A stretch of DNA of 64,000 nt from UKL13-2 sp043773745 (GCA_043773745.1 JAYVEV010000043.1:1-64000), one strand, 5' to 3'. Counted from the first letter of the stretch, positions 26,924 through 36,574 are shown. Numbers and translations: made by a program. Notes: generated by a model not told the origin, from the letters alone.

Positions 26924-27865
26924 TCAAGCCCTATCCCGCGAGGCAAAATAAATGCCCGCAAGCAACACGGTGAATCCGACCAATTGCAGCTGCGCAAATT
27001 GCTCTCCGAAAATCCACCATGCGAGCAGCGATGAGCCAATTGGCTCACCTAAAATGACGATGGCAATAAAAGTGGCGGGGATGTGCTTGAGCGACCAATT
27101 GATGCCACTGTGGCCTAGCAATTGCGGGCCAAGACCCAGCCCCAACAGACACAGCCAGGCCAGCAACGAGTAGCCTGCCAACGCGTTGCCGCTAGCCCAT
27201 GTCATCAGCAGCAAGACCAGCGCTGCAGTGCTGTAAGTCAACACGATATAAGGCAATAAGGACATGGTTCTGCGCAGGCGCCGACCAATCAACAAATAAC
27301 CGCAAACCGTTAGCGAGCCGATTAGTGCAAGCGTGTTACCGAGCGGCGGATTGGTGCCGCTGGATTGGCTCGCCAAATGCGCATCGGAGGCAAAGATAAA
27401 TGCGCTGCCGATAATCGCAGCGGCAATGCCAAGCAATAACCATCTGCCGAGTTTCTCGCGAAATACCCACCATGAAAATAATGCTATCCAGATCGGATTG
27501 GTGGTCACCAACGCAACGCTGCTGGCCACGGAGGTATAGCTTAATGATGAAATCCACGCGGCAAAATGGGCCGCCAGAAATATGCCAGATGCTATGGCCA
27601 GCCATAAATCCTGTTGGCTGATTTTGGTCAGTTCTGCGCGGGTATCCGGCTTTGCTGCCACCACCACGATCAGCACCAGCGCCGCAATGCCGAGCCGCCA
27701 GGTTGCGATGGCAAGAGACGACACACCCTCCCCTTGTGCGAAGCGAATCATGATCGCCGCACTGGATACCACGAGAACCGAGGCGCCCAGTACGGCGAGG
27801 CTGGCCCACTTTGAGGGAGCCGGTGATGGCGACGACAATGGCGATGAGGGCTGCATCACGGTCAT
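26924..27865 (-). CDS. EamA/DMT-family transporter
   Basis: A 313-residue inner-membrane protein of the drug/metabolite transporter superfamily. It has ten hydrophobic segments in two EamA repeats; the first begins near SLAVLGASVLVVSSAAIMIRFA and the second near LALIGSLTVCGYLLIGRRL, each ending in the conserved GE-containing helix (FREKLGRWLLLGIAAAIIG; LGEPIGSSLLAWWIFGEQ). Likely an exporter of amino acids or small metabolites; the substrate cannot be predicted. A Ser/Pro-rich 20-residue leader precedes the first helix, and Met4 is an alternative start. It lies 37 bp beyond the purA stop and may be read from the same transcript. Confidence 0.9.
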   Translation of the reverse strand: MTVMQPSSPLSSPSPAPSKWASLAVLGASVLVVSSAAIMIRFAQGEGVSSLAIATWRLGIAALVLIVVVAAKPDTRAELTKISQQDLWLAIASGIFLAAHFAAWISSLSYTSVASSVALVTTNPIWIALFSWWVFREKLGRWLLLGIAAAIIGSAFIFASDAHLASQSSGTNPPLGNTLALIGSLTVCGYLLIGRRLRRTMSLLPYIVLTYSTAALVLLLMTWASGNALAGYSLLAWLCLLGLGLGPQLLGHSGINWSLKHIPATFIAIVILGEPIGSSLLAWWIFGEQFAQLQLVGFTVLLAGIYFASRDRA

Positions 27866-27902
27866 GCGCTAAACCAGTGATGCCGCCTTACACAAACAGT
27901 CA

Positions 27903-29195
27903 TCAAGCAAATGGTTGCTGCAGTACGATCGTCTCTTCACGATCAGGCCCGGTAGAAACGAGCGCGATCGGCGCACCAACCAGCGTTTCCAAACGACGCA
28001 GATAATTCTGCGCATTTTTGGGCAGCTTGTTCCAATCGCTGATGCCGACCGTGCTATCTGACCATCCGGCGTGATCTTCATAAATCGGCGTACACGAAGC
28101 AATGTTTTCCGCACCATAGGGAAGAATGTCCACGCTTGCGCCATTGACTTTGTAGCCGGTGCAAATGCGCAACGTCTCAAGACCGTCCAGCACATCAAGC
28201 TTGGTAATACATAAGCCCGACAAGCCATTGATTTGAGCAGCACGTTTCAATGCAGCCGCATCAAACCAACCGCAGCGGCGCGGACGACCCGTTACCGAGC
28301 CATATTCATTGCCACGCTTACGAAGGGCCTCGCCCACATCGTCTTCTAGCTCGGTCGGGAAGGGGCCGGAGCCGACGCGTGTGGCATAGGCTTTGGTAAT
28401 GCCCAACACATAGTTCAATGCCTGTGGCCCCACACCGGCACCCGCCGACGCCTGGCCCGCCAGACAATTTGACGAGGTGACAAAAGGATAAGTGCCGTGA
28501 TCGACATCGAGCAAGGCCGCCTGCGCGCCTTCAAACAAGAGCTGCTTACCAGCCGCCATCAATTGATGTAATTCGGCCGAGACATCGGCGATCATCGGCT
28601 TTAAGCGTTCCGCCATTGCCAGCGTTGGCTCATAAACTGATTCGAGGCTGACGGGTGCAGCCTTCAGATAATGCGTCAAAACAAAATTGTGATAATCGAG
28701 CACTTCAACCAATTTATCGCGGAACCGCTCAGGGAACAGCAAATCATTAACGCGAATTGCGCGGCGCGCCACTTTGTCCTCATAGGCCGGGCCAATACCC
28801 CGCCCGGTGGTGCCTAATTTGTCAGCGCCGAGCTTGAGTTCACGCGCCTGATCAAGCGCCACGTGATACGGCAGAATCAGCGGGCACGCTTGTGAAATCC
28901 GCAACCGCGAAATAACTTCCAGCCCAGACGCAGTTAGCTCGTCAATTTCTTGCAGCAGCGCAGCCGGAGAAAGCACGACGCCATTGCCGATAAAACAAAT
29001 AACGTGGGGGTGAAGCATACCGGACGGGATTAAACGCAGAATCGTTTTTTTTCCATTGACGACCAGCGTATGACCCGCGTTATGGCCGCCTTGAAAACGA
29101 ACAACACCGGCGACTTCATCGGTCAGCCAATCGACAATCTTGCCCTTGCCTTCATCGCCCCACTGCGTGCCGATCACCACTACATTTTTTGCCAT
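27903..29195 (-). CDS. purA: Adenylosuccinate synthetase
   Basis: GTP-dependent enzyme that joins IMP and aspartate in the first committed step of AMP synthesis. The 430-residue protein has the N-terminal phosphate loop QWGDEGKGK (about 11-19), the catalytic Asp and His region with GGHNAGHT, LGTTGRGIGPAYEDK and the C-terminal GTP/base segments (VSTGPDR). The length is normal. The AAGGA ribosome-binding site is well placed. It lies 29 bp downstream of hisZ in the hflKC-hisZ-purA order typical of Betaproteobacteria. Confidence 0.98.
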   Translation of the reverse strand: MAKNVVVIGTQWGDEGKGKIVDWLTDEVAGVVRFQGGHNAGHTLVVNGKKTILRLIPSGMLHPHVICFIGNGVVLSPAALLQEIDELTASGLEVISRLRISQACPLILPYHVALDQARELKLGADKLGTTGRGIGPAYEDKVARRAIRVNDLLFPERFRDKLVEVLDYHNFVLTHYLKAAPVSLESVYEPTLAMAERLKPMIADVSAELHQLMAAGKQLLFEGAQAALLDVDHGTYPFVTSSNCLAGQASAGAGVGPQALNYVLGITKAYATRVGSGPFPTELEDDVGEALRKRGNEYGSVTGRPRRCGWFDAAALKRAAQINGLSGLCITKLDVLDGLETLRICTGYKVNGASVDILPYGAENIASCTPIYEDHAGWSDSTVGISDWNKLPKNAQNYLRRLETLVGAPIALVSTGPDREETIVLQQPFA

Positions 29196-29224
29196 TTTTG
29201 AAATCCTTTTTGAAATCTGCTGAG

Positions 29225-30391
29225 TTATTGCGCCAATGGAATGACTGCCCAGTGGCCTTCTATCAATACCAGTTGGCGATCACAGCCAAGCTCATGCGCG
29301 TGCGCATCGTGCCCCGGCAAATGGGTGATCACGGTTTCACCGGCTGCGCGCAGTTGGGTGATAGTTGCTTGCGCGACTCTATCGATTTCTCCAGGCGCGA
29401 GAATCGCACCGCGCGACGGATGATCTGCAATCAGCGGTAGCAGCGACTTTAAATCCATTGAAAAACCCGTTGCAGGCCGTGCGCGGCCAAATGCCTTGCC
29501 GATTTGATCGTAGCGGCCACCACGCGCGACTGCATCTGATGCACCGTTGGCAAAAGCCGCAAAGACGATGCCGCTTTCATAGTTAAAGCCGCCTAACTCG
29601 CCCAGATCGATGCTGACGGCAATACCCTGCGCAGAAAAATGCTGGGCGATTTTGCGCAGTTGTGCGATGGCGTTTTCAATGCGCTCATCTTTTGGCAGCA
29701 CAACAATGGCGCGGTCCAACACCGTTGCATCGCCGTAAAGCGTGGGCAGAGCGCATATAGCCGCGCCAAGATCGCTCTGCGAACCAAGCGAGGCAACCAA
29801 CGCCTTAAGACTTGACGCATCTTTTGCCTCGGTGGCCACAAAGATATCATCGGCAATGGGCTGCGAAACCTTGGCCAGATCAATCAACACTCGAAAAATT
29901 GCCGGATGGCCAATATCAAGCTGCACCGCTTTGACGCCAACCGCACTCAGGGCATCAATCATCAATTGCTGGATTTCAATATCCGCTTCAAGCCCGGCGT
30001 GACCATATAACTCGGCACCCGCCTGAAATGGTTGGCGGCTTTTGCCCAAGCCGGATGGCAAGGTATGCAGCACGCTGCCGGCATAGCAAAGACGCGATAC
30101 GCCCTGACGGTTCAATACGTGCGCATCGATGCGCGCTACTTGCGGCGTGGTATCCGCGCGGATGCCCATGGTGCGGCCGGATAGCTGATCCACCAGCTTG
30201 AAGGTCGCCAAATCCATATCGTGGCCGGTACCGGTGAGCAGTGAATCCACATACTCCATCAGTGGTGGCACCACCAATTCATAACCATGCTGCACGAACA
30301 TATCCAGCGCCAGGCGACGGATATGCTCAAGTTTTCTGGCATCTTGCGGCAGCACGTCTTCAATATGTTCGGGTAGTGCCCAGGTTCTCAT
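29225..30391 (-). CDS. hisZ: ATP phosphoribosyltransferase regulatory subunit
   Basis: HisZ is a catalytically inactive class II aminoacyl-tRNA-synthetase-like protein that pairs with the short form of HisG and gives it histidine feedback control. The 388-residue product shows the HisRS-like motif 1 and 2 regions (MEYVDSLLTGTGHDMDLATF; IRADTTPQVARIDAH) and the C-terminal GGRYDQIGKAFGRARPATGFS segment. Its presence predicts a short-form HisG elsewhere in the genome. It lies between the DUF2065 gene and purA. No strong ribosome-binding site is visible. Confidence 0.96.
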   Translation of the reverse strand: MRTWALPEHIEDVLPQDARKLEHIRRLALDMFVQHGYELVVPPLMEYVDSLLTGTGHDMDLATFKLVDQLSGRTMGIRADTTPQVARIDAHVLNRQGVSRLCYAGSVLHTLPSGLGKSRQPFQAGAELYGHAGLEADIEIQQLMIDALSAVGVKAVQLDIGHPAIFRVLIDLAKVSQPIADDIFVATEAKDASSLKALVASLGSQSDLGAAICALPTLYGDATVLDRAIVVLPKDERIENAIAQLRKIAQHFSAQGIAVSIDLGELGGFNYESGIVFAAFANGASDAVARGGRYDQIGKAFGRARPATGFSMDLKSLLPLIADHPSRGAILAPGEIDRVAQATITQLRAAGETVITHLPGHDAHAHELGCDRQLVLIEGHWAVIPLAQ

Positions 30392-30418
30392 TTAAGGCTT
30401 CTCATTAATTTCAATTGA

Positions 30419-30604
30419 TCAAACTACAAAATACAATAACACCAGACCTGCCAGCATAGATGCCAGCCCCGCGAGCTGCAAATACGAGTCAGGAAATTCG
30501 GTAATACGTCTAAATGAATCCTTCCAAGCGCGCGGCGCCACAAATGGCATGATGCCCTCAAAAATCAGCATCAGAGCCAGTCCCGCCAGCAGAATTTCAA
30601 TCAC
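30419..30604 (-). CDS. DUF2065 small membrane protein
   Basis: A 61-residue protein with two membrane helices (LLAGLALMLIFEGIMPFVA and LQLAGLASMLAGLVLLYFV) and the DUF2065 (YjeT) signature between them (PRAWKDSFRRITEFPDSYL). The start is GTG, with GAGG about ten bases upstream. The gene occupies this exact place, between hflC and hisZ or purA, in many Proteobacteria. Its role is unknown; the position suggests a link to HflKC or membrane quality control, which is inference only. Confidence 0.92.
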   Translation of the reverse strand: MIEILLAGLALMLIFEGIMPFVAPRAWKDSFRRITEFPDSYLQLAGLASMLAGLVLLYFVV

Positions 30605-30624
30605 AGTTTCAAACCCTCAAGACG

Positions 30625-30660
30625 CAAAAACGGCGCGAACCTGTTTGGAACGCGCCGTTA
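30625..30660 (-). terminator. Terminator after hflC
   Basis: A 9-bp GC-rich stem (AACGGCGCG at 30629-30637 with CGCGCCGTT at 30651-30659) closes a 13-base loop. On the minus strand it is followed by TTTTT. It lies between the hflC stop and the DUF2065 gene, so DUF2065-hisZ-purA probably has its own promoter or depends on read-through. Confidence 0.7.
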
Positions 30661-30733
30661 ACGGATTATACGGAAGTTTTTAGGTTTTGCTTATTTCTAT
30701 GCGGCTTTAGAGAAACTTAATGACGCTTTTAAA

Positions 30734-31612
30734 TTACTTGCCGCTCTTGTTCGGATTTTTCAGATATTTGAACAAATCGGAACTCGGGTCTAGCACCATC
30801 AAGTCAGTCTTGTTACGGAAGCTGTTTTTATAGACATCCATGCTGCGATAGAAGGCATAAAACTCGGCGTTTTTGGTAAACGCTCCAGCGTAAATTTTAG
30901 CCGCTGTTGCATCACCCTCACCCTTGATTTTTTGCGCATCACGATAGGCTTCAGCCAAAATAACTTCACGCTGGCGCTCTGCATCGGCACGAATTTTTTC
31001 CGCCTCGCCGGAGCCGGTGGAACGCAGCTCATTGGCAACACGTTTGCGCTCGGAATCCATACGCCGATAAACGTCCGCACTGATTTCAGGCACCAAATCA
31101 ACGCGCTTTAGGCGCACATCAAGCACCTCGATACCAATGCTGCGCGCATCTTTATCGGTGCGAATGCGCAGGTTATCCATAATCTTGTTGCGCTCGCCGG
31201 AAATCACTTCTGCCAAATTACGCTGGCCAAATTCGGCGCGCAGATCATCATTCACGCTTTGCGCAAGCCGCACTTCAGCCCGGACAAAATCACCGCCGGT
31301 CGAGACGAAAAATTGTTTTACATCAACGATGCGATATTTGACGAAAGTATCAACCAGCACATTGTTTTTTTCCTTGGTTTGAATGCGCTCTGGCTCTTTG
31401 GGGTCGAGGGTCTGAATCCGCGTGTCATAGAGGCGGACATTTTCAACGAACGGCAGCTTGAAATACAGGCCCGGGCTGGTCTGAATGGCAACCACCTCCC
31501 CCAGACGAAACTTGATCGCTGCCTGACGTTGATCGACCGTATAGGCAGATAGCACCAGAGCCAACAGCAGCACGATCAGGCCGATGACAATGGAAGGAAT
31601 ATTTTTTTGCAT
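30734..31612 (-). CDS. hflC: Protease modulator HflC
   Basis: SPFH/prohibitin-family membrane protein that with HflK forms the large cage around FtsH and controls access of membrane substrates. The 292-residue product has one N-terminal membrane helix (about 7-24: IVIGLIVLLLALVLSAYTV), the SPFH domain (DQRQAAIKFRLGEV; YVKYRIVDVKQFF-type strand region) and a long helical segment (RIRADAERQREVILAEAY). It is the second gene of the hflK-hflC pair, 29 bp after hflK, and is followed by a terminator. Confidence 0.97.
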   Translation of the reverse strand: MQKNIPSIVIGLIVLLLALVLSAYTVDQRQAAIKFRLGEVVAIQTSPGLYFKLPFVENVRLYDTRIQTLDPKEPERIQTKEKNNVLVDTFVKYRIVDVKQFFVSTGGDFVRAEVRLAQSVNDDLRAEFGQRNLAEVISGERNKIMDNLRIRTDKDARSIGIEVLDVRLKRVDLVPEISADVYRRMDSERKRVANELRSTGSGEAEKIRADAERQREVILAEAYRDAQKIKGEGDATAAKIYAGAFTKNAEFYAFYRSMDVYKNSFRNKTDLMVLDPSSDLFKYLKNPNKSGK

Positions 31613-31641
31613 AATAATGTTCTCTTTATTCCGTTGCGTAA

Positions 31642-33021
31642 TTAGCGATTGCGCAGCGAATTGGCGCGCGTTGTATCAGCCGGTGCCGTGATGACTGCGG
31701 ATGTGGCCGGTGTATCAAGCGCAGTGGGCGTCACATTCCGCGGCGTTGAATTATCACTGTTGATTGGCGCGGCTGATGGCGCGGTGGATTGAATCAGTTT
31801 ATCCAGCGGCAAATACAACAAGTTCTGACCGCCTTTTTGATCAACCAATACTTTGCTCGCGCTTTGCATTATCTGCTGCATGGCATCCAGATACATACGC
31901 TCGCGGGTAACGCCGGGGGCTTTTTCATACTCCGACAGCACTTGCGAAAAGCGCGAGGCATCACCCTGCGCAGTAGCAATGACGCGCTGCTTATGGCCTT
32001 GCGCTTCTTCCATCAGGCGAGCCGCCGCGCCCTTTGTTTTGGGCAGAATATCATTGGCATAAGCTTCGCCTTCATTTTTCAAACGCTCGCGATCTTGCTT
32101 GGCACGCACCGCATCGTCAAAACTGTTTTGCACCTGCTGCGGCGGCTGGGCATTTTGCATGGTCACGGTCGACACTTGAACCCCAGTCTTGTAACGATCC
32201 AGAATTGTCTGCATCAGGACTCTGGCACGCGCACCGATATCGGCACGCCCCTCGTAAAGCACAAAATCCATTTTGCTTTTACCGACGATTTCGCGCATGG
32301 CGGTTTCAGCCGCCTGGCGTACCGCTTCATCAGGCTCGCGGTTAAAAAACAGGAAATCTTCCGGGCTCTTTAAGGTGTATTGCACTGCAAACTGGACATC
32401 AACAATATTTTGATCCTCAGTCAGCATCAGCGACTCTTCAGGCACTTTGGTCTTTTGATTGTTGCGATGTCCTACCTCGATGGCGCGCACTTGCGAGACA
32501 TTCACAACCTCAACCGATTCAAATGGATAAGGAATACGCCAGCGTGGACCCGGCTGGGTTGTCTGGTTATATTTTCCCAAGCGCAATTCAACGCCGCGCT
32601 TACCCTCTTCGACAATATAAAAACCGCTGGCAAGCCATACCGCCAATGCCAGACCAAACGCTAACGCGAATCCGCCGCCCATCGCCGCTTTGCTAGGACC
32701 GCCGGAAAAATTATCATTACCACCACCATTGCCGGTGTTGGCTTTTTTACCGAACAGGTTGTTTAATTTTTGACCGAGCTTATTGAATATCTCATTCAGG
32801 TCAGGCGGGCCTTCGTCTTTATTACCGCCTCGTTTACCCCATTGCGGGTCGTTGAGCGACATCTCGGTAGCGTTGTTGCCAACTTCAGCGCCAGCTGCAA
32901 TAATGGAGATCTTGCCTCGCATTTTTTTGATTTGATAGCCCAGCCAAAAAGCCGGGTACGCTAACACGGCCAAGGGCCATAACAACGCACGTTGATTCAG
33001 CGCTTGCAAAGGTCGAAACAT
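31642..33021 (-). CDS. hflK: FtsH protease activity modulator HflK
   Basis: Partner of HflC in the FtsH-HflKC complex. About 460 residues: a Gly/Asn-rich cytoplasmic N-terminus (GKKANTGNGGGNDNFSGG region), one membrane helix (about 120-138, GGGFALAFGLALAVWLAS), the SPFH domain (EEGKRGVELRLGKYNQ; EDQNIVDVQFAVQYTL) and a helical region rich in Ala, Glu and Gln. The C-terminal tail is Thr/Pro/Ala-rich and variable. The ATG at 33021 is used, with GGAG ten bases upstream and just past the hflX stop. A TTG two codons earlier (33027) overlapping that stop by four bases is an alternative. Confidence 0.96.
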   Translation of the reverse strand: MFRPLQALNQRALLWPLAVLAYPAFWLGYQIKKMRGKISIIAAGAEVGNNATEMSLNDPQWGKRGGNKDEGPPDLNEIFNKLGQKLNNLFGKKANTGNGGGNDNFSGGPSKAAMGGGFALAFGLALAVWLASGFYIVEEGKRGVELRLGKYNQTTQPGPRWRIPYPFESVEVVNVSQVRAIEVGHRNNQKTKVPEESLMLTEDQNIVDVQFAVQYTLKSPEDFLFFNREPDEAVRQAAETAMREIVGKSKMDFVLYEGRADIGARARVLMQTILDRYKTGVQVSTVTMQNAQPPQQVQNSFDDAVRAKQDRERLKNEGEAYANDILPKTKGAAARLMEEAQGHKQRVIATAQGDASRFSQVLSEYEKAPGVTRERMYLDAMQQIMQSASKVLVDQKGGQNLLYLPLDKLIQSTAPSAAPINSDNSTPRNVTPTALDTPATSAVITAPADTTRANSLRNR

Positions 33022-33023
33022 AC

Positions 33024-34265
33024 TCAATTTACTCCGAGGTGCGCAAACGATTGCGATCGCGCTTGATCAATCGAAACAGCTTCATTTTTATCACTTACCT
33101 GCAAATACCTATCTGACATCGGCTCCGTGCTTCCAAGCCGGGGCATCATCGCCGCATATTCATGGATGGAATCACGCAGCAAATCCATCCCTGCGCCGGT
33201 TGCAGCACTGACGCGTAATTCAGCAATTTTACCACTCTCGTCACGCAGTGCGACCGGCATGACTGCTGATAATGACGTGTCTACTTGCAGATCAATTTTG
33301 TTGTAAACCACCATCTGAGGAATCATTTCAGCACTAATTTCAGTTAATACCTTATTAACTTCTGCGATTTGCTCATCGCGCCCTGGATTAGAGGCATCAA
33401 CCACATGCAACAGCAAGTCAGCTTCCATTGCCTCTGTCAGCGTGGCATGAAAGGCCGCTACCAGCCCGTGCGGCAAATTGCGAATGAATCCGACCGTATC
33501 CGATAGTGTCACATTGATATTCGGCGCGACATAGAGACGTCGTGTGGTGGTATCAAGCGTTGCAAACAGCTGATCTGCCACGTAAGCGCCTGAACGAGTG
33601 AGGCGATTAAATAAGGTTGATTTACCTGCGTTGGTATAGCCAACAATCGACACAGAAAATGTGCCGGCACGACGACGGCTTGCGCGCTGCGTATTACGTT
33701 GCTGGCCTAATTTCTTGAGCTTTTCTTTCAGCCTTTTGACTTTATCACCCACCATACGACGATCAAGCTCAAGCTGCGATTCGCCGGGGCCACCGCGCAC
33801 GCTGATACCGCCACGCTGGCGCTCTAGGTGAGTCCAGCCTTTTACCAAGCGCGTCATCAAATGCTGCATTTGGGCTAATTCAACTTGGAGTTTGCCCTCG
33901 GCAGAACGGGCGCGCTGGGCAAAAATATCAAGAATCAAGTCGGTGCGATCAATCACCCGTACACCAACAATTTTTTCGATGTTACGAATCTGAATCGGTG
34001 AAAGTTGGTGGTTGAATACCACCAGCGATGCATTGGTTTGCGACACGGTCTCCGCGATTTCTTCTACTTTGCCGCTACCTGCAAAGGTCGCCGTATCAGG
34101 CTTGTAACGCTTGCCTGTCAAGGTTGCAGCGACTTTGGCACCCGCGCTTGAAATCAACTCGCGCGCTTCCGAAAGTTGCGCGTCAAAATGTACATCATCA
34201 AAATTGATTCCGACTAGTACGGCAGCGCCTTGCGGCGACACGGAATCAGCGAAATTTGGTTTCAT
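33024..34265 (-). CDS. hflX: GTPase HflX
   Basis: Ribosome-associated GTPase that splits or rescues stalled ribosomes. With the ATG at 34265 the protein is 413 residues. It has the N-terminal HflX domain (VLVGINFDD; GSGKVEEIAETVSQTNASLVVFNHQLSPIQ split over two helices), the glycine-rich GGISVRGGPGESQLELDRR linker and a G domain with GYTNAGKSTLFNRL (G1), DTVGF (G3) and YNKID (G4). A TTG start at 34316 would add 17 residues outside the family domain, so the ATG is preferred, though its ribosome-binding site is poor. It lies downstream of hfq and upstream of hflK, as in E. coli. Confidence 0.96.
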   Translation of the reverse strand: MKPNFADSVSPQGAAVLVGINFDDVHFDAQLSEARELISSAGAKVAATLTGKRYKPDTATFAGSGKVEEIAETVSQTNASLVVFNHQLSPIQIRNIEKIVGVRVIDRTDLILDIFAQRARSAEGKLQVELAQMQHLMTRLVKGWTHLERQRGGISVRGGPGESQLELDRRMVGDKVKRLKEKLKKLGQQRNTQRASRRRAGTFSVSIVGYTNAGKSTLFNRLTRSGAYVADQLFATLDTTTRRLYVAPNINVTLSDTVGFIRNLPHGLVAAFHATLTEAMEADLLLHVVDASNPGRDEQIAEVNKVLTEISAEMIPQMVVYNKIDLQVDTSLSAVMPVALRDESGKIAELRVSAATGAGMDLLRDSIHEYAAMMPRLGSTEPMSDRYLQVSDKNEAVSIDQARSQSFAHLGVN

Positions 34266-34359
34266 TATTTTAGTGGGTTGAACTTCTGAAACGCTCGTAA
34301 ATATGCTGCCTCGCAAGGAGACAGGTATTTTGTGAATCTGGACTGCATTTGACTCCTGA

Positions 34360-34383
34360 CAAGGCTGCTGACTGGCAGCCTTG
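34360..34383. other. Perfect hairpin between hfq and hflX
   Basis: CAAGGCTGC (34360-34368) and GCAGCCTTG (34375-34383) form a perfect 9-bp stem with a 6-base loop. It lies 22 bp after the hfq stop. No uridine tract follows on the minus strand, so it is more likely a processing or pausing hairpin, or a weak terminator that sets the hfq:hflX ratio. Confidence 0.55.
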
Positions 34384-34405
34384 CACGCGGCGCTCCGGCA
34401 AAATA

Positions 34406-34645
34406 TTAACCTTCGTCCGGCGCTTCAAATGGGATCGAGACCGCACGCGCAGGCACTACGGTAGAGATGGCGTGCTTATAAACCATCTGCGTGACCGTAT
34501 TCTTCAATAGCACAACGTATTGGTCAAAGGATTCAATCTGGCCTTGCAGCTTAATACCGTTCACGAGGTAAATCGAAACGGGGACATGTTCCTTACGCAA
34601 AATGTTAAGGAATGGGTCTTGTAGTAGTTGCCCTTTTGCGCTCAT
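34406..34645 (-). CDS. hfq: RNA chaperone Hfq
   Basis: Hexameric Sm-like protein that pairs small RNAs with mRNAs. The 79-residue product matches the family closely: the Sm1 region QDPFLNILRKEHVPVSIYLV, the distal-face and rim region GIKLQGQIESFDQYVVLL and the Sm2 proximal-site motif YKHAISTVVP (Tyr56, Lys57, His58). The ATG at 34645 has GGAG nine bases upstream; an in-frame ATG seven codons earlier (34666) falls before that site and is rejected. The short acidic C-terminus (APDEG) lacks the long tail of E. coli Hfq, as is common in Betaproteobacteria. Confidence 0.98.
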   Translation of the reverse strand: MSAKGQLLQDPFLNILRKEHVPVSIYLVNGIKLQGQIESFDQYVVLLKNTVTQMVYKHAISTVVPARAVSIPFEAPDEG

Positions 34646-35022
34646 TTTTTTATTCTCCAGCTTCAAGTTTCAGTTAACAACAACGCAGTAAATTAGCGTC
34701 CGAATGGTAATAATACGTGAACACGGGATTGTTTGTTTCAAATCGTGTAACAACCCAAAACCCCCAACCCACAATGCGCCTTTGTAGAGACAGAGGAATT
34801 CATCGCCGGTTCCCTTGTGCTCTCAAGTATGTGTTTTTGGCTTATTTTTTTGGCCTACATATCGCGCCCAATATCAAGTTCGGCCATGAGCGCTGAACGG
34901 CCAGGGCTTATCCGTGACTAAGCTCAATATTGCTGTTGCATCATATAAATGCTGCCAAAGTGGCGTCTTTTCAAGGGGCAAGCACCAAAACGAAACAAAA
35001 GCAGCACAAAACCTTGCCAATA
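34646..35022. other. 377-bp gap between der and hfq
   Basis: No gene is supported. The 50 bases next to hfq hold its ribosome-binding site. An AT-rich stretch (TATTAT at about 34709-34714, minus strand) could serve as a -10 for hfq, but no -35 sits at the right distance. The forward stretch GTTTTTGGCTTATTTTTTTGGCC near 34836 is T-rich without a clear stem. Confidence 0.4.
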
Positions 35023-36429
35023 TCAGGCGAATTTCCGTTTCATACGGATGCGGCCACGGCGGCGCTGGTTTTCCTGGCTCGCTGTCAGCACCTGCGGCTT
35101 GCGATTCGCGTAAGGGTTGTGGCTCTTCTTCAGCTCGACTCTCAATGGCGTGCCCTTGAGCTTGAATGCATCCCGGAAAGTATTTTCGAGATAACGCACG
35201 TAGCTATCAGCCAGACCATCCAGCCCTGAACCGTGTACAACCACTATCGGTGGATTATGGCCCCCTTGGTGTGCATAGCGTAATTTTGGGCGATGCAGGC
35301 CATTCATTGGCGGCTGATGGGCAGCCGTAGCAGCGATCAGCGCCCGCGTCAGCTTGGGCGTGGAGAGTTTGGACATGGCTGCCGCAAACGCTTCATCAAT
35401 CGACTTGAAGAGCGGTGCCAAGCCCATCCCATCCTTGGCCGAGACCGTGTGCATCCGGGCAAAATCGAGAAAATGCAGTTTTCGGTCAAAATCGCTTTTT
35501 GTACGCTCTCGAGTGTAATCGTCGAGGTTGTCCCACTTGTTGATACCCACTACGACAGCCCGCCCAGATTCCAGCACAAAGCCGGCAATATGCGCATCTT
35601 GGTCAGACACTTCCTGGCGTGCGTCGAGCAGCAACACCACCACATGCGCGTCTTCAATGGCTTGCAGGGTTTTAATGACAGAAAATTTTTCAACCGCCTC
35701 GAATACTTTACCTTTGCGGCGAATGCCAGCAGTGTCAATCAGGGTGTAATTTTTATCGTGGAAAGTCAGTGGAATATAAATCGAATCGCGCGTTGTACCT
35801 GGCTCATCGAAGGCAATGACACGCTCTTCACCGAGCAAGCGATTAACCAGCGTTGATTTGCCCACATTGGGGCGGCCCACAATCGCCACACGCGGTGTAT
35901 CAGGATCAAGGTTTTCTTCCGCCTCGGGAAAATGCTGCAGCACATCCTCAATGAGTTGCCGTGTGCCCTCGCCATGCGCAGCAGAAATAGCCACCGGGTC
36001 ACCCAGCCCTAGCTCATGAAACTCGGCACAAACTACTTCCTCGTTCATGCCCTCGGCTTTATTAACCGCGATCGCCATTGGAATTCCGCGACCTTGTGCA
36101 TCCCGGCGCAGACGTTCACCAATAATTTTATCCTGAGGCGTAAGGCCCTGGCGACCATCTACGACGAAAATAACCGCATCCGCTTCGGCAATGGCTTGCA
36201 AAGTCTGTTTTGCCATTTCATGCAGGATGCCGTCAGTTACCTTGGGCTCAAAGCCACCGGTATCAACGCATAAATAGGGCTTGGAGGCGCCGCGTCCGTG
36301 GCCGTAGTGACGATCGCGCGTCAAGCCCGGCATATCCGCTACCAAAGCGTCACGGGTTTTCGTGAGGCGGTTGAAAAGCATGGATTTGCCGACGTTCGGG
36401 CGTCCGACAATAACAATGGTGGGTTTCAT
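35023..36429 (-). CDS. der: Ribosome-biogenesis GTPase Der (EngA)
   Basis: Essential double-GTPase needed for 50S assembly. The 468-residue product has two tandem G domains, each with GRPNVGKS (9-16 and about 182-190), DTGGF and DTAGI G3 motifs and NKAE and NKWD G4 motifs, then the C-terminal KH-like domain (GLDGLADSYVRYLENTFRDAF; LRVELKKSHNPY). The start at 36429 is chosen because the family begins with this Met; the upstream in-frame start at 36483 adds unrelated residues. It lies downstream of bamB in the usual hisS-yfgM-bamB-der order. Confidence 0.97.
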   Translation of the reverse strand: MKPTIVIVGRPNVGKSMLFNRLTKTRDALVADMPGLTRDRHYGHGRGASKPYLCVDTGGFEPKVTDGILHEMAKQTLQAIAEADAVIFVVDGRQGLTPQDKIIGERLRRDAQGRGIPMAIAVNKAEGMNEEVVCAEFHELGLGDPVAISAAHGEGTRQLIEDVLQHFPEAEENLDPDTPRVAIVGRPNVGKSTLVNRLLGEERVIAFDEPGTTRDSIYIPLTFHDKNYTLIDTAGIRRKGKVFEAVEKFSVIKTLQAIEDAHVVVLLLDARQEVSDQDAHIAGFVLESGRAVVVGINKWDNLDDYTRERTKSDFDRKLHFLDFARMHTVSAKDGMGLAPLFKSIDEAFAAAMSKLSTPKLTRALIAATAAHQPPMNGLHRPKLRYAHQGGHNPPIVVVHGSGLDGLADSYVRYLENTFRDAFKLKGTPLRVELKKSHNPYANRKPQVLTASQENQRRRGRIRMKRKFA

Positions 36430-36574
36430 TTTTTCTAAACTTAATGCTACCGCCAATAAGGAGGAGCCGTGCAAGCGTGGCATAGAGCCACGCTCTGGTT
36501 ACTTTCGAAGCGTGTAACGAAAGCGAAAACGGAAAGCGATATCTGACTGCTGCGTTAATACAAAATTACGGGGT

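Noticed and set aside
26694..26951. Plus-strand open frame over the AT-rich gap
   Set aside because: It overlaps the end of the EamA gene and an attC-like site, and has no recognisable product.
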